Positions 41,234-51,229 are shown, numbered from the stretch's first letter. The stretch: 64,000 nt of DNA from JBGAPH01 sp046349955 (GCA_046349955.1 JAXMBI010000010.1:146848-210847), one strand, 5' to 3'. The notes: generated from the letters alone by a model not told the origin. Program-made: numbers and translations.

Positions 41234-41470
41234 GGCTCGAGTCCGCGGGGGGCCTCAGGTGTCGATTCGATGAGAGAATCCTCGGCGCGTGCGGGCGGCC
41301 GCGCCGCAGGCACGCTGAGTATAATCCAGCCGATCCATCACTCTCGGCAGCATAGCCAACGGCGTTGGCATGGCACAGTCTGTCGCCGCCCTCGAGTCGG
41401 CCCCTTAATACGAGCTAACCTTGCAACGCGTTGCGCCACGCATCCCGCTCTTTTCGATGGCCGGCCCACG

Positions 41471-42373
41471 GTGAACCAGCAACTCAGCAAGACACGCGAA
41501 CTCGCGGAACTGAACACACAGGTCAATGCCCTCCTGCCTGCACGGTATCAGCACTGCTACTCGTCCGTGCCGGCAGGTTCGATGGGGTCCGCCTCGCTGA
41601 AATACGGCGCGGACGGCCGGGTTCTGTGGGACAGCATCTGGACGACGTTTTGCGACCTGGCCCTGGCCGGCGGTCCGCCGCATCGCGGCCAGCTCCTCGA
41701 GCCCGTTTCCGAGGCGGAGGCGCTGTCGGATACGGCGCGCTATGAAGGCGTGGTTGCGGAAACGCGCCGCGCGATCGCGTTGACGGCGGAGCTCCCGACC
41801 GCTCCCGGCTCCGCCCCCGGCTGGCTGGGCGTGCAGTGCGAGTCGACCGGCCACGCGGCCTGGCTGCAACTGGCGGTCACCGCGGAGAACGTGTCGGCCC
41901 GTCGGCGAGCCGACGTCTTACAGCTCCCGGCCGGCCCAGCGTTTCGCGTCGAGAAAGAGATCAAGAATGTCGTGGTCGCCCTAGCCAAGTCGCACCACTA
42001 CTGGGACGGGCACCTGAGCGAGGTCCAGCAGACCTTGGGGGAGGGCGATCTGTGGGAACCGGCGGCGGCCTGGGAAGCCGACACGCCTGAGCATCGCGCG
42101 ACGTTGGACGGAATCACGCAGCGCATCCGCGCGCTGGAGATGCAAGTCGATCCTTCCCGGTATGCAGGCTGGATCGGCGTCGAGACTGCGGACGAGGCCG
42201 TGGCGGTGTGGTTGCTGCGCGCCGTGCTCATCAATCGCCTGCTCGCTCGCCGGGAAGGAGCGACGCTGTACCTCCCAGTCGGCGGCGCGATGAGCACAGT
42301 CCAGGCGGATCGCCTGGTCGACTCGCTGGCGCGGGCCTGGCGGCTGCACGGTGAAGCGACGGCCCGCGACTGA
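41471..42373 (+). CDS. Unrecognised protein with an internal duplication
   Basis: A 300-aa soluble protein starting at GTG 41471. No family was recognised. The N-terminal third contains HCYSSVPAGSMGSASLKYGA and TTFCDLALAGGPPHRG, both strongly patterned. Two diverged repeats follow: residues 118-178 (GWLGVQCESTGHAAWLQLAV, VLQLPAGPAF, NVVVALAKSHHYW) and 234-291 (GWIGVETADEAVAVWLLRAV, TLYLPVGGAM, LVDSLARAW). The shared GWxGV, AVWL and LPxG pattern indicates a duplicated domain. It precedes a class III aminotransferase by 118 bp and could be cotranscribed. Confidence 0.7.
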   Translation: MNQQLSKTRELAELNTQVNALLPARYQHCYSSVPAGSMGSASLKYGADGRVLWDSIWTTFCDLALAGGPPHRGQLLEPVSEAEALSDTARYEGVVAETRRAIALTAELPTAPGSAPGWLGVQCESTGHAAWLQLAVTAENVSARRRADVLQLPAGPAFRVEKEIKNVVVALAKSHHYWDGHLSEVQQTLGEGDLWEPAAAWEADTPEHRATLDGITQRIRALEMQVDPSRYAGWIGVETADEAVAVWLLRAVLINRLLARREGATLYLPVGGAMSTVQADRLVDSLARAWRLHGEATARD

Positions 42374-42491
42374 GTTGCTCGTTCGCTCTTGCTCGGCTGC
42401 GGGATCGCCCTCTCGGTGCGCACTGCCCCCGTGGACCAGTTTTCGGTAAACTGGCTTCGTCCCCAGTTTTTGCCGTTTTCGGAGCCCCCGC

Positions 42492-43778
42492 GTGCCTACT
42501 CCCGTCGAACGTTCGCTGAGTGTCTTCCCCGCCGGCTCCAATGGGGAATTCAATCTCCCTCCTGAACTGGCGATCGTCATCGAGCGTGGTCAGGGCTGCG
42601 AACTGTGGGACACTTCGGGCAAGCGGTTTCTCGATTTCTCGCTCGGCTGGGGGTCGGTGCTCGTGGGGCATGCCCGGCCGGAGGTTGTTGCGGCGGTCAC
42701 GCGGCAGGCTGCCTTGGGGTCGAACTTCTCGTACGTCACGGCCCCGTCGCTCGCGCTGGCCGAAGAGCTCGTGCGGTTGAGCCCCGCCTGCGAAGCCGTG
42801 CGGTTCTGCGCCTCAGGCACCGAAGCCACGATGTACTGCCAGCGGCTCGCGCGGGCCTTTACCGGCCGCCGCAAGATCCTGCGGTTCGAGGGAGCGTATC
42901 ACGGGGCGAACGAGATCGGCGTGACGAGCCTGTTTCCGAGCGGCCCGGCCAACTACCCGCAGCCGCAGGCGACGAGCGCCGGCCTGGTGGATGACGAGGT
43001 GTTGATCGCCCCGTTCAACGATCTCGAGGCCACGACGGCCATCGTCGAGCGGCACTCGAGCGAGCTGGCCGGCGTAATCGTCGAGCCGCTGCAGCGCTGC
43101 GTGCCGCCTGTGCCCAAGTTCTTGGCAGGGCTGCGCGACCTGACGAGCCGGCATGGCGCGCTCTTGTTGTTCGACGAGGTCGTCACCGGATTCCGTCTGG
43201 CTTATGGCGGCGCGCAGGAGTACTACGGCGTCGTGCCCGATCTGGTGGCCTATGGCAAGGCGCTGGGTGGCGGCTACCCCATCGGCGCCTTCGGCGGCCG
43301 CCGCGAAGTGCTCGAGCTGGTGCGCGAAGATCGGCTGGGCAAGTCAACCTATGTGTGGACCGCTTCGACCTTGGGGGGCAACCCTATTTCCTGCACTGCG
43401 GCCAGCGCAGCGCTCGAAGTGTTGCGAACCCCCGGCACGTACGAGCGGTTGCACGCCCTGGGCAAGTACCTCCGCGAGGGCCTCGCTCGCGTGCTGGCCG
43501 ACGAGGGGCTCGAGGCGGTGGTGATTGGCGATGGACCGCTCGCCCAGTTCGTGCTCGGAGGGGGCGAGGTCGTGGACTATCGCTCGAGCCAGCACCGGGA
43601 GAAGGCGCTGGCACGGAAGATTTCGCTCGGATTGTTCGAGCGGGGGATTTTTCTTAACCCCATGGGCACGAAGCTCTATCTGTCGCTCGCGCACACCGAG
43701 GCGGTGTGCGACGAGTTCCTCGAGCGGTTTGCCGACACGTTGGCGGCGGCGCGTGGAGCGGCCGCGGCGGCAGTCTGA
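42492..43778 (+). CDS. Class III aminotransferase (glutamate-1-semialdehyde-mutase-like)
   Basis: A 428-aa PLP enzyme beginning at GTG 42492. Features: ELWDTSGKRFLDFSLGWGSV, the PLP phosphate-binding CASGTEATMYCQRLARAFTG, GAYHGANE, LFDEVVTGFRLAYG (cofactor Asp) and VAYGKALGGGYPIGAFGG (Schiff-base Lys). It is closest to the HemL/omega-aminotransferase branch; the HemL glycine-serine-glycine and specificity loops cannot be checked without an alignment. If it is not the housekeeping HemL, it may transaminate a specialised substrate. Confidence 0.85.
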   Translation: MPTPVERSLSVFPAGSNGEFNLPPELAIVIERGQGCELWDTSGKRFLDFSLGWGSVLVGHARPEVVAAVTRQAALGSNFSYVTAPSLALAEELVRLSPACEAVRFCASGTEATMYCQRLARAFTGRRKILRFEGAYHGANEIGVTSLFPSGPANYPQPQATSAGLVDDEVLIAPFNDLEATTAIVERHSSELAGVIVEPLQRCVPPVPKFLAGLRDLTSRHGALLLFDEVVTGFRLAYGGAQEYYGVVPDLVAYGKALGGGYPIGAFGGRREVLELVREDRLGKSTYVWTASTLGGNPISCTAASAALEVLRTPGTYERLHALGKYLREGLARVLADEGLEAVVIGDGPLAQFVLGGGEVVDYRSSQHREKALARKISLGLFERGIFLNPMGTKLYLSLAHTEAVCDEFLERFADTLAAARGAAAAAV

Positions 43779-44072
43779 CTTCTTCCAGCGCCCGCGTTCA
43801 ACCAGCAGCCAGCCAGCCCCCTCTCGAGAAGGGGCGGTGGCTAGCCCGTGCATTGCATTCGTGGGCGGCGCGCGTCACCATTTGCGGAAGTTCGTCCGCT
43901 TCCGTCCGCACGCTTTTCTCGGTTTGTAACAACGCCGGCCGGACGGCGCTTGTGCATACGGAGTTCGGCTCGAGCTCCGTGAACGAGGAAAACAAGCTGG
44001 CCGTCGCGCAGCTCGTTGCGCGCCGACCCAATCACCGCCGTCGGCCTCAGGCCCAACCTTGGAGTGACCCCC

Positions 44073-46916
44073 GTGTTCAATAATCGTTGGACGAATTGGC
44101 TTCGCCGCACGAAGCGCGCCTCGGCTTCCCAATCCCTCCGTGGGCGAAACCGCTCTGCTCGTTTCGAGACGCTGTCGCCGCGGCTCACGCCGACGGTGAC
44201 CGCCTCGTTCACGCCGGCCGGCGGCGTGCTGACCGTGTTCGGCGACAACCTCGACAACAACATCGTCGTCAGCCGCAACGCCGCTGGCGCGCTGCTCGTC
44301 AATGGCGGCGCCGTGGCGGTCCAAGGGGGCACGCCCACGGTGGCCAACACCGCGCTGATCCAGATCTTCGGCCAAGCCGGCAACGACACGCTGTCGCTCA
44401 ATGAGGCCAACGGCGCCTTGCCCAAGGCCAACATCTTCGGGGGCGCCGACAACGACGTCCTAACCGGCGGCTCGGGCGCGGACCTGCTCTTTGGCCAAGC
44501 CGGCAACGACACGCTCTTTGGCAAGGGAGGCGCCGACTTGCTCTTCGGCGGCGCCGACAACGACACGCTCACGGGCGGCGACGCCGACGATCAGGTGTTC
44601 GGGGAGAGCGGCAACGACCGCATGATTTGGAACCCCGGCGACGACACCGACCTCAACGAAGGGGGCGATGGGACCGACACGGTCGAGGTCAACGGCGGCA
44701 ACGGCGCCGAGGTCTTCACCGCCACCGCCAATGGCACGCGCGTGCGCTTCGACCGCTTGAATCCGGCCCCGTTCTCGATCGACATCGGCACTTCCGAAAA
44801 CCTCGTGCTCAACGCCAACGGCGGCGACGACAGCTTCTCGGCCACCGGCAACCTGGCGGCGCTGATCAAGATCACCGTTGACGGCGGAACCGGCAACGAC
44901 ACGCTGCTCGGCGGCAACGGCGTCGACACCCTGTTCGGCGGCGATGGAGACGACTTCATCGACGGCAACCAGGGGAACGACACCGCCTTCCTCGGCGCTG
45001 GCAACGACGTGTTCCAATGGGACCCCGGCGACGGCAGCGACACCGTCGAGGGGCAAGACGGGGCCGACAAATTGCTCTTCAACGGCGCCAACATCGGCGA
45101 AAAGTTCGACGTGTCGCCCAATGGCGGACGCGTGCGGTTCACGCGCGACATCGGCAACATCGTCATGGACCTGAACGGCGTCGAAACGATCGACTTGAAT
45201 GCGCTCGGGGGCGTCGACTCGCTTACGGTCAATGATCTGACCGGGACGGGGCTCACCGAAATCAACGCCAATCTCGCGAGTACGATCGGCGGCGGCGCTT
45301 CGGCGACATGGCCAGCCGCCGACACCGTGATCGTCAACGGCACGAACGGCGACAACAAAGTCGACATCGTCGGAGCGGGCACGAGCTTGTCGGTTCTGGG
45401 CTTGACGACGCGCGTGAACGTGACGAACAGCGAAGCGGCCAATGACGCTCTGGTCGTCAACGGGCTGGGCGGCAAGGACTCCTTGACCGCCACCACGCTG
45501 CCGGCCGGCGTGGTCAAGCTCACGCTCGACGGCGGCGCCGGAGACGACACGCTCCTCGGCTCGCAGGGCGCCGACACCCTCATCGGCGGCGACAACAAAG
45601 ACTTCGTCTTGGGCGACAACGGCAGCGACATGGCCTTCCTCGGCGCCGGCGACGACGTGTTCCAGTGGGATCCGGGGGACGGCAGCGACATCATCGAGGG
45701 ACAGGCCGGGCTCGACAAGCTGCTCTTCAACGGCGCCAACATCGCTGAGAACGTCAACGTCTCCGCCAATGGCGGCCGCGTGTTGTTCCTCCGCGACGTC
45801 GCCAACATCGTCATGGACATGGATGACGTGGAGACTCTCGACCTCAATACCCTAGGAGGCGCCGACAGCCTGGTGGTGGGCGATCTCTCCGGCACCGACA
45901 TGAAGCTGGTGAACGTCGACCTCAAGGGTTCCGCCGGCACGCCGGACGGCGCAGCCGACCGGATTACCGTCAACGGCACACAAGGCGCAGATGCGATCTA
46001 CACCGCCACGGTGGTCGGCATCACCACGGTCACAGGCTTGCCGGCGACGGTGAACTTCCGCAACGCCGACGCGAATCAGCTCGACGCCTTGGTGATCAAC
46101 GGCCAGGGGGGCGACGACGCCATCAACGCGATGTTCTTGGCCTCGAGCATCGCCCTTACGGTCAACGGCGGCCTTGGCAACGACGTGCTGACCGGCAGCG
46201 CCGGCAACGACCTGTTCAACGGCGGCGACGGCAACGACACGGCCTTCATGGGCGCGGGCGACGACACCTTCGTGTGGAATCCCGGCGACGACAACGACAT
46301 CCTCGAAGGCCAAGCCGGGACCGATAAGATGCTGTTCAACGGCGCGAACATCGCCGAGAACATCGACATCTCGGCCAACGGCGGCCGCGCGCGATTCTTC
46401 CGCAACGTCGCCAACGTGGTCATGGACCTGAACGATGTCGAGAAGATCGACTTCAACGCCCTGGGCGGGGCCGACGTGATCGCGGTCAACAATCTCGCCG
46501 GAACCGATGTCACCGAAGTGAACCTGAATCTGGCGGCCGCTGGGGGCGCAGGCGATGGTGCTGCAGACAGCGTAATCGTGAACGCCACCACCGGCGACGA
46601 CGTGGTGCTCGTCACGGGCGACGCGAGCGGAACGCAGGTGTTGGGGCTGGCTGCCCGCGTGAACATCACGGGGGCCGAGGCGGCCAACGACCGCCTGACG
46701 GTGAACGCGTTGGCAGGCGACGACGTGGTCGAGGCCTCGGCCCTGGCGGCCGCGGCGATCGCGCTCACGATCGACGGCGGCGACGGCGACGACGTGCTGA
46801 TCGGCGGCGCGGGCAATGACACCCTGCTGGGCGGTGCGGGAGACGACGTGCTCATCGGCGGCCCCGGCGCCGACGTCCTCGACGGCGGCCCCGGCAGCAA
46901 CGTGGTGATCCAGTAG
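44073..46916 (+). CDS. Large modular RTX-type Ca-binding exported protein
   Basis: A 947-aa protein. The GTG at 44073 has a GGAG 8 nt upstream; TTG 44016 is an alternative. The basic N-terminus with RFETLSPRLTPTV resembles the LEPR-type leader of large planctomycete surface proteins. Nonapeptide GGxGxDxLx repeats (NIFGGADNDVLTGGSGADLL and others) bind calcium. About 200-aa modules follow, each with a W-x-P-G-D segment, KLLFNGANI and a GGRxxFxR block (tryptophans near 44628, 45018, 45666 and 46275). It ends with RTX repeats (GGAGNDTLLGGAGDDVLIGG). It is likely a cell-surface or extracellular structural protein. Confidence 0.87.
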   Translation: MFNNRWTNWLRRTKRASASQSLRGRNRSARFETLSPRLTPTVTASFTPAGGVLTVFGDNLDNNIVVSRNAAGALLVNGGAVAVQGGTPTVANTALIQIFGQAGNDTLSLNEANGALPKANIFGGADNDVLTGGSGADLLFGQAGNDTLFGKGGADLLFGGADNDTLTGGDADDQVFGESGNDRMIWNPGDDTDLNEGGDGTDTVEVNGGNGAEVFTATANGTRVRFDRLNPAPFSIDIGTSENLVLNANGGDDSFSATGNLAALIKITVDGGTGNDTLLGGNGVDTLFGGDGDDFIDGNQGNDTAFLGAGNDVFQWDPGDGSDTVEGQDGADKLLFNGANIGEKFDVSPNGGRVRFTRDIGNIVMDLNGVETIDLNALGGVDSLTVNDLTGTGLTEINANLASTIGGGASATWPAADTVIVNGTNGDNKVDIVGAGTSLSVLGLTTRVNVTNSEAANDALVVNGLGGKDSLTATTLPAGVVKLTLDGGAGDDTLLGSQGADTLIGGDNKDFVLGDNGSDMAFLGAGDDVFQWDPGDGSDIIEGQAGLDKLLFNGANIAENVNVSANGGRVLFLRDVANIVMDMDDVETLDLNTLGGADSLVVGDLSGTDMKLVNVDLKGSAGTPDGAADRITVNGTQGADAIYTATVVGITTVTGLPATVNFRNADANQLDALVINGQGGDDAINAMFLASSIALTVNGGLGNDVLTGSAGNDLFNGGDGNDTAFMGAGDDTFVWNPGDDNDILEGQAGTDKMLFNGANIAENIDISANGGRARFFRNVANVVMDLNDVEKIDFNALGGADVIAVNNLAGTDVTEVNLNLAAAGGAGDGAADSVIVNATTGDDVVLVTGDASGTQVLGLAARVNITGAEAANDRLTVNALAGDDVVEASALAAAAIALTIDGGDGDDVLIGGAGNDTLLGGAGDDVLIGGPGADVLDGGPGSNVVIQ

Positions 46917-46940
46917 CGAACCCCTCTCCCCGTGGGATGC

Positions 46941-46970
46941 GGGGGTCGCTGCCCAAAGGCAGCGACCCCC
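46941..46970 (+). terminator. Strong hairpin after the RTX gene
   Basis: A perfect 13-bp stem, GGGGGTCGCTGCC with GGCAGCGACCCCC, and a CAAA loop, 24 bp after the stop. It is followed by a T-rich GGCTATTTCT. It separates the RTX gene from the convergent PQQ-propeller gene. Confidence 0.75.
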
Positions 46971-47074
46971 GGCTATTTCTGGCAGCCCGTTGGGTTGCAA
47001 TCTGCGTCCGGGCGCTGTGCCGAACGGCTAGTGCAAAACCCGACAGAAAAAGGGGTCAAACGCCGTCGACTCGC

Positions 47075-48406
47075 TTACTTCCCCAACCGGTATAAATGCC
47101 GGTCCGTGCGCAAGAAGATCGCCCCCCCGGCCGCCGCAGGCGAGGAGCGCGTTCCCTCCTCGAGCTCGTTGCGGGCAACCTGATCGAACTTCTCGCCTGC
47201 CTTGACGACGGTCGTGCGGCCTTGCTCGTCGCAGAGATACAGCAAGTCGCCGGCGACGATGGGCGAGGCGACGAAATTGCCCCCCAGCCGCTTCGACCAC
47301 GCTTCGTCGCCGGTCGCCGGGTCGAGGCAGTAGAGCACGCCGTTGTCGGTGATCATGTAGAGCTGTTTGTTCACCAGCACCGGCGACGGCAGCTTGGCGC
47401 TGCCGCGCGGGCGCCGCCAGGCGACGTGGCTGTTGCTCACATTGCCGCGCGTCGATTCATCGAGCCGCACGGCCAGCATCCCGCCGTGCCCGGCGGCCAG
47501 AACCGCCAGGTCGTTGACGAACAACGGTCTCGCCGCGGCGTTGAAGTCCTCATGCTCCACCGTCCAGATTTCTTCGCCGGTGCGGGCGTCGTAGCCAAAC
47601 GCGGCCCGCGAGCCGACGGACACTAAATGCGGACGCCCGCCGACCAGCTTCACGGCTGGCGTTTGATAGGCCTTGCGAAAGTCTCCATCCCCAATCGGCT
47701 TGCCATCGGGGCCGAGGTCGTGGTAGTCGGTCGAACGGTTGGTTTGCCAAACCGTTCGGCCGGTCGTCTTGTCGAGCGCGATCAAGAACTGTCGGTCGAT
47801 GCCGTCGAAGGTGAGGATCAGCAGGTTTTCGAAGAGCACGGGGGACGAGCCTGGCCCGCGGAAGTGCCGGCAATGAATGTCGCGCCGCTGCCACACGACG
47901 TCGCCGCTCGAGGGATCGAGCCGCGCGGTGCCATAGGTGCCGAAGTGAACGTAGAGGGCGTCGGGCTCGAGCACGCAGGAGGGCGAGGCATAGGTGTTCA
48001 CCGAATTCCCCAGCGGCTCGGGCTCGGGATTTTCGAACAAGAGCTTGTGCATCACGACTTGGCCGGTTGAAGCGTCGACACAATCGACAAACTGCTGCCG
48101 GCCGTCGGCCGTGGCGGAGGTGAACCAGAGCTTGCCGTCGCCGATGACGGGCGTCGACAACCCTTGCCCATCCAGCCCGGTCTTCCAGGCGATTCCTTCG
48201 CCGCGCTCTTCGCTCCACTCGGTGGGCAGGCCGGCGGCGTCGGCCACGGCGATTTGTCCGTCCTGCGTGGGACCGCTTTTCTCAGGCCAAGAGATGGCGC
48301 TCCACGCGAGTCCCGGCGCCGAGAGGCAGACGGCCAAGATCGCGATAAAGAAACGACTCGAAGCGGCGCGAAAACCAACAAACATCCGAGGCGGAAGGAG
48401 CGTCAT
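47075..48406 (-). CDS. Secreted PQQ-type beta-propeller protein
   Basis: A 443-aa protein with a signal peptide (GFRAASSRFFIAILAVCLSA). The mature part is built of PQQ/WD-like blades: ALDKTTGRTVWQT, YDARTGEEIWTVEHED, CLDPATGDEAWSKRLGG and GQVVMHKLL. ATG 48406 is used; ATG 48385 is the alternative and gives a shorter signal. It has no catalytic residues of dehydrogenases that I could see, so it is likely a binding or scaffold propeller; planctomycetes have many. It is divergent from tex. Confidence 0.82.
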   Translation of the reverse strand: MTLLPPRMFVGFRAASSRFFIAILAVCLSAPGLAWSAISWPEKSGPTQDGQIAVADAAGLPTEWSEERGEGIAWKTGLDGQGLSTPVIGDGKLWFTSATADGRQQFVDCVDASTGQVVMHKLLFENPEPEPLGNSVNTYASPSCVLEPDALYVHFGTYGTARLDPSSGDVVWQRRDIHCRHFRGPGSSPVLFENLLILTFDGIDRQFLIALDKTTGRTVWQTNRSTDYHDLGPDGKPIGDGDFRKAYQTPAVKLVGGRPHLVSVGSRAAFGYDARTGEEIWTVEHEDFNAAARPLFVNDLAVLAAGHGGMLAVRLDESTRGNVSNSHVAWRRPRGSAKLPSPVLVNKQLYMITDNGVLYCLDPATGDEAWSKRLGGNFVASPIVAGDLLYLCDEQGRTTVVKAGEKFDQVARNELEEGTRSSPAAAGGAIFLRTDRHLYRLGK

Positions 48407-48556
48407 GGTTGAGCCGCCGCGTTGGGGGTGGGACGTGCCCGCCCAGGGAGCACGCTGCGATCCAGCATGATGCGGCGCTGGGCCGGCAGCAAGGCGCAAG
48501 GGGCGCAATCGCACTCGCAGGGCCAGGAAGGAATCCTTGCGCCGCGACGCAAATTC

Positions 48557-48586
48557 TTGACAAGCCCCCGCTTCGAGCCCTAAATT
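48557..48586 (+). promoter_or_regulatory. Promoter for tex
   Basis: TTGACA (48557-48562, perfect), 18-bp spacer, TAAATT (48581-48586). The start would be near 48593, giving a leader of about 47 nt before GTG 48640, which supports that start codon. Confidence 0.55.
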
Positions 48587-48639
48587 GCCCATTCACTCGT
48601 GTCTGGGGCATCCCGCTGGAAGCGGCCGAGAAATTCATC

Positions 48640-51210
48640 GTGGTTGAAGCCGGTCTGGTCGCCACGCCATCGATCGATCTCGCGCGCCTCGCGCGCGACC
48701 TAGGCATGCCCGCGCACCAGATCGAGGTGACGGCCGAGTTGCTCGACGCTGGCAACACGGTCCCCTTCATCACCCGTTACCGCAAGGATCAAACGGGCGG
48801 GCTCGACGAAGAGCAGGTGCGCGAGATCCAGGCCCGCCTGCTCAAGCTGCGGATGTTGGCCGATCGCCGGCAAACGATCCTCCGCTCGATCGAATCGCAG
48901 GGCAAGTTGACGCCGGCGCTCGCGCGGCAGATCGAAGCCGCCGACAGCACACGGCTGCTCGAAGACCTGTATCTGCCGTACAAGCCGAAGAAGCAAACGC
49001 TGGCCGCGCAAGCCCGCGAGCGGGGGCTCGAGCCGCTGGCCGAGGAGCTGCGCACGGGCAGCCCCGCCGCGCTCGATCTCGACGCCCGCGCGGCCGACTT
49101 CGTCGACCCCGACAAGCAACAAACGAGCGTGGCCGACGTGCTGCTCGGCGTGGGGCACATCTTGGCCGAGGAGTTCAGCGAGTCAGCCGAGTTCCGCGGG
49201 CGGCTGCGCAAGATCATGCGCCGCTCGGGCAAGCTGGTGAGCGTGCGGACTGAGGTCAGCGAGGAGCAGGCCAAGGGCTTCCGCGACTATTTCGACTACC
49301 ACGAAGAACTGAGCCGCGTGCCGCCGCACCGCGTGCTGGCGATCAATCGCGGCGAGCGGGCCAAGCTGCTCCGCGTGCGGATCGACGCCGATCTCGAAGC
49401 GATGCAGCAGGTGGCCGACGAGCTGTTCACCACCGCCGAACATCCGCACGCCGAGTTCTTGAAGAACTGCGCCCGCGACGCGCTCGCGCGGCTCGTGCTC
49501 CCCAGCCTCGAGCGCGAGTTCCGCCGCGAACTGACCGAGCGGGCCGAGAACCACGCGGTCGAGGTATTCGCCAAGAATCTGCGCAACCTGCTGCTGCAGC
49601 CGCCGGTCCGCGGGCGGCGCGTGCTGGCGATCGACCCCGGCTTCAAGAACGGCTGCAAGCTGGCGGCCGTCGACGAGTTCGGCCGGCCGCTCGAGTTCGC
49701 CGTGGTGCATCTGGTAGGCAAGGAGCAGCGCCGCGACGAAGCCCGCGCCAAGCTGCAGGAGCTGCGCGAAAAGCATCAGCTTTCGCTCATCGCCGTCGGC
49801 AACGGCACCGCCAGCCGCGAGACCGAAGAGCTGCTGTGCGAGCTCTTGTCGAACGAATGGAAAGACCAGGGGCTGTCGTACGTCACCGTCAACGAGGCCG
49901 GCGCGAGCGTCTATTCCACGAGCCGGCTGGGCCGCGAAGAGCTGCCCGATTGCGACGCCATGCAGCGCGGCGCGGTGTCGATCGGCCGGCGGCTGCTCGA
50001 TCCGCTCAGTGAACTCGTGAAGATCGATCCGGCCAACATTGGGGTCGGCCTCTATCAGCACGACGTGAAGGCCAAGCACCTGCGCACGTCGCTCGACGCT
50101 GTGGTTGAGTCGTGCGTCAATTTTGTAGGGGTCGACCTGAACTCGGCCAGCCCGGCGCTGTTGGGCTATGTGTCGGGGCTCAATCAACTCACGGCGCGGC
50201 GGCTCTTTGAGCACCGCATGGAGCACGGCCCCTTCCGCAGCCGCGAGCAGCTCAAGGAAGTGCCCGGCATCGGCGAGGCGTCGTTCGTGCAGTCGGCCGG
50301 GTTCCTCAAGATCAGCGACGGCGAGAACCCGCTCGACGCCACCTGGATTCACCCGGAAACCTACCCCGTCGTGCAGCAATTGCTGACGGACCTGGGAGGA
50401 ACGGTCGAGGACCTGGCCAACCCGCAGCGGCTGAGCGAGCTCGTGCAGCGGGCCAAGGAATCGGACCTGGGCGAGTTGGCCGCGCGTTTGCAAATGGGCA
50501 CGCTGCTGCTGAACGACGTGCTGGCGCAGCTCTCGCGTCCTGGCCGCGACCCCCGCGAAGATTTGCCGCCGCCGGTCTTCAAGCAAGGGGTGGCCCGCTT
50601 CGAGGACCTCGAACCCGGCATGGAGCTGAGCGGCGCGGTGCTGAACGTCGTCGACTTCGGCGCCTTCGTCGACATCGGCCTGCATGACAGCGGCCTGGTG
50701 CATATCAGCCAGATGGCCAACCGCTACGTAAAGGATCCTCACGAAGTCGTGGCGGTCGGGCAAAACGTAAAGGTCTGGGTGCTCGAGACCGACAAGAACC
50801 GCCGCCGCGTTTCGCTGACGATGATTCCCCCCGGCACGCCGCGGACCCCCGCCGAGCCCAAGCGGCAGCGGCCGCCGCGCGGCAAGAAACCCGGCGGCCC
50901 GCCGGCTCAGGCAGGCTCAACGCCGCCGGCTGAAGGCAGCGCGCCACCTTCCGGGCAGACGGGCCAACGGCCGCCGCGGCCTCCTCGCCCCCAGCGCCCG
51001 GCTCGGCCGCAGCGCGAGCAACGGCGCGATCGGCCTCCTCAGCAGCGACCGGCCGTGGTCGTCCAGCCGCGTCCCAAACCCAAACCCCTCAAGCCGATCT
51101 CCGAGGCAATGAAGCAAGGCCGCGAGCCGATGCGGACCTTCGGCGACCTCAAGCAGTTCATCGAGCTCAAGGACCAACCGCCGCCGGCCGAGCCTGGGGC
51201 GGAGGGGTAA
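48640..51210 (+). CDS. tex: RNA-binding transcription/translation accessory protein Tex
   Basis: An 856-aa Tex-family protein. Order: helical N-terminal Tex domain (NTVPFITRYRKDQTGGLDEE), YqgF/RNase H-like domain (AIDPGFKNGCKLAAVDEFG; IAVGNGTASRETE), HhH (VDLNSASPALLGYVSGLN, KEVPGIGEASFVQSAGFLKI), and an S1 RNA-binding domain (GMELSGAVLNVVDFGAFVDI, GLVHISQMANRYV). It is longer than usual (about 780) because of a C-terminal extension rich in Pro, Arg and Gln (about 740-830). Tex binds RNA and influences transcription and, in some pathogens, toxin expression. The GTG start fits the promoter upstream. Confidence 0.93.
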   Translation: MVEAGLVATPSIDLARLARDLGMPAHQIEVTAELLDAGNTVPFITRYRKDQTGGLDEEQVREIQARLLKLRMLADRRQTILRSIESQGKLTPALARQIEAADSTRLLEDLYLPYKPKKQTLAAQARERGLEPLAEELRTGSPAALDLDARAADFVDPDKQQTSVADVLLGVGHILAEEFSESAEFRGRLRKIMRRSGKLVSVRTEVSEEQAKGFRDYFDYHEELSRVPPHRVLAINRGERAKLLRVRIDADLEAMQQVADELFTTAEHPHAEFLKNCARDALARLVLPSLEREFRRELTERAENHAVEVFAKNLRNLLLQPPVRGRRVLAIDPGFKNGCKLAAVDEFGRPLEFAVVHLVGKEQRRDEARAKLQELREKHQLSLIAVGNGTASRETEELLCELLSNEWKDQGLSYVTVNEAGASVYSTSRLGREELPDCDAMQRGAVSIGRRLLDPLSELVKIDPANIGVGLYQHDVKAKHLRTSLDAVVESCVNFVGVDLNSASPALLGYVSGLNQLTARRLFEHRMEHGPFRSREQLKEVPGIGEASFVQSAGFLKISDGENPLDATWIHPETYPVVQQLLTDLGGTVEDLANPQRLSELVQRAKESDLGELAARLQMGTLLLNDVLAQLSRPGRDPREDLPPPVFKQGVARFEDLEPGMELSGAVLNVVDFGAFVDIGLHDSGLVHISQMANRYVKDPHEVVAVGQNVKVWVLETDKNRRRVSLTMIPPGTPRTPAEPKRQRPPRGKKPGGPPAQAGSTPPAEGSAPPSGQTGQRPPRPPRPQRPARPQREQRRDRPPQQRPAVVVQPRPKPKPLKPISEAMKQGREPMRTFGDLKQFIELKDQPPPAEPGAEG

Positions 51211-51229
51211 TTCGGCTCTAAACGCCGAT

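Noticed and set aside
39869..41470. Plus-strand frame running unbroken into the 300-aa protein at 41471
   Set aside because: It is antisense to the isomerase and metallophosphoesterase genes, both of which have clear family motifs; only the part from GTG 41471 looks like protein.
43816..43835. GCCCC/GGGGC hairpin after the class III aminotransferase
   Set aside because: The centre is a TCTCGAGA palindrome with a mismatch beside it, so the stem is imperfect; no T-run follows. It is too weak to call a terminator.
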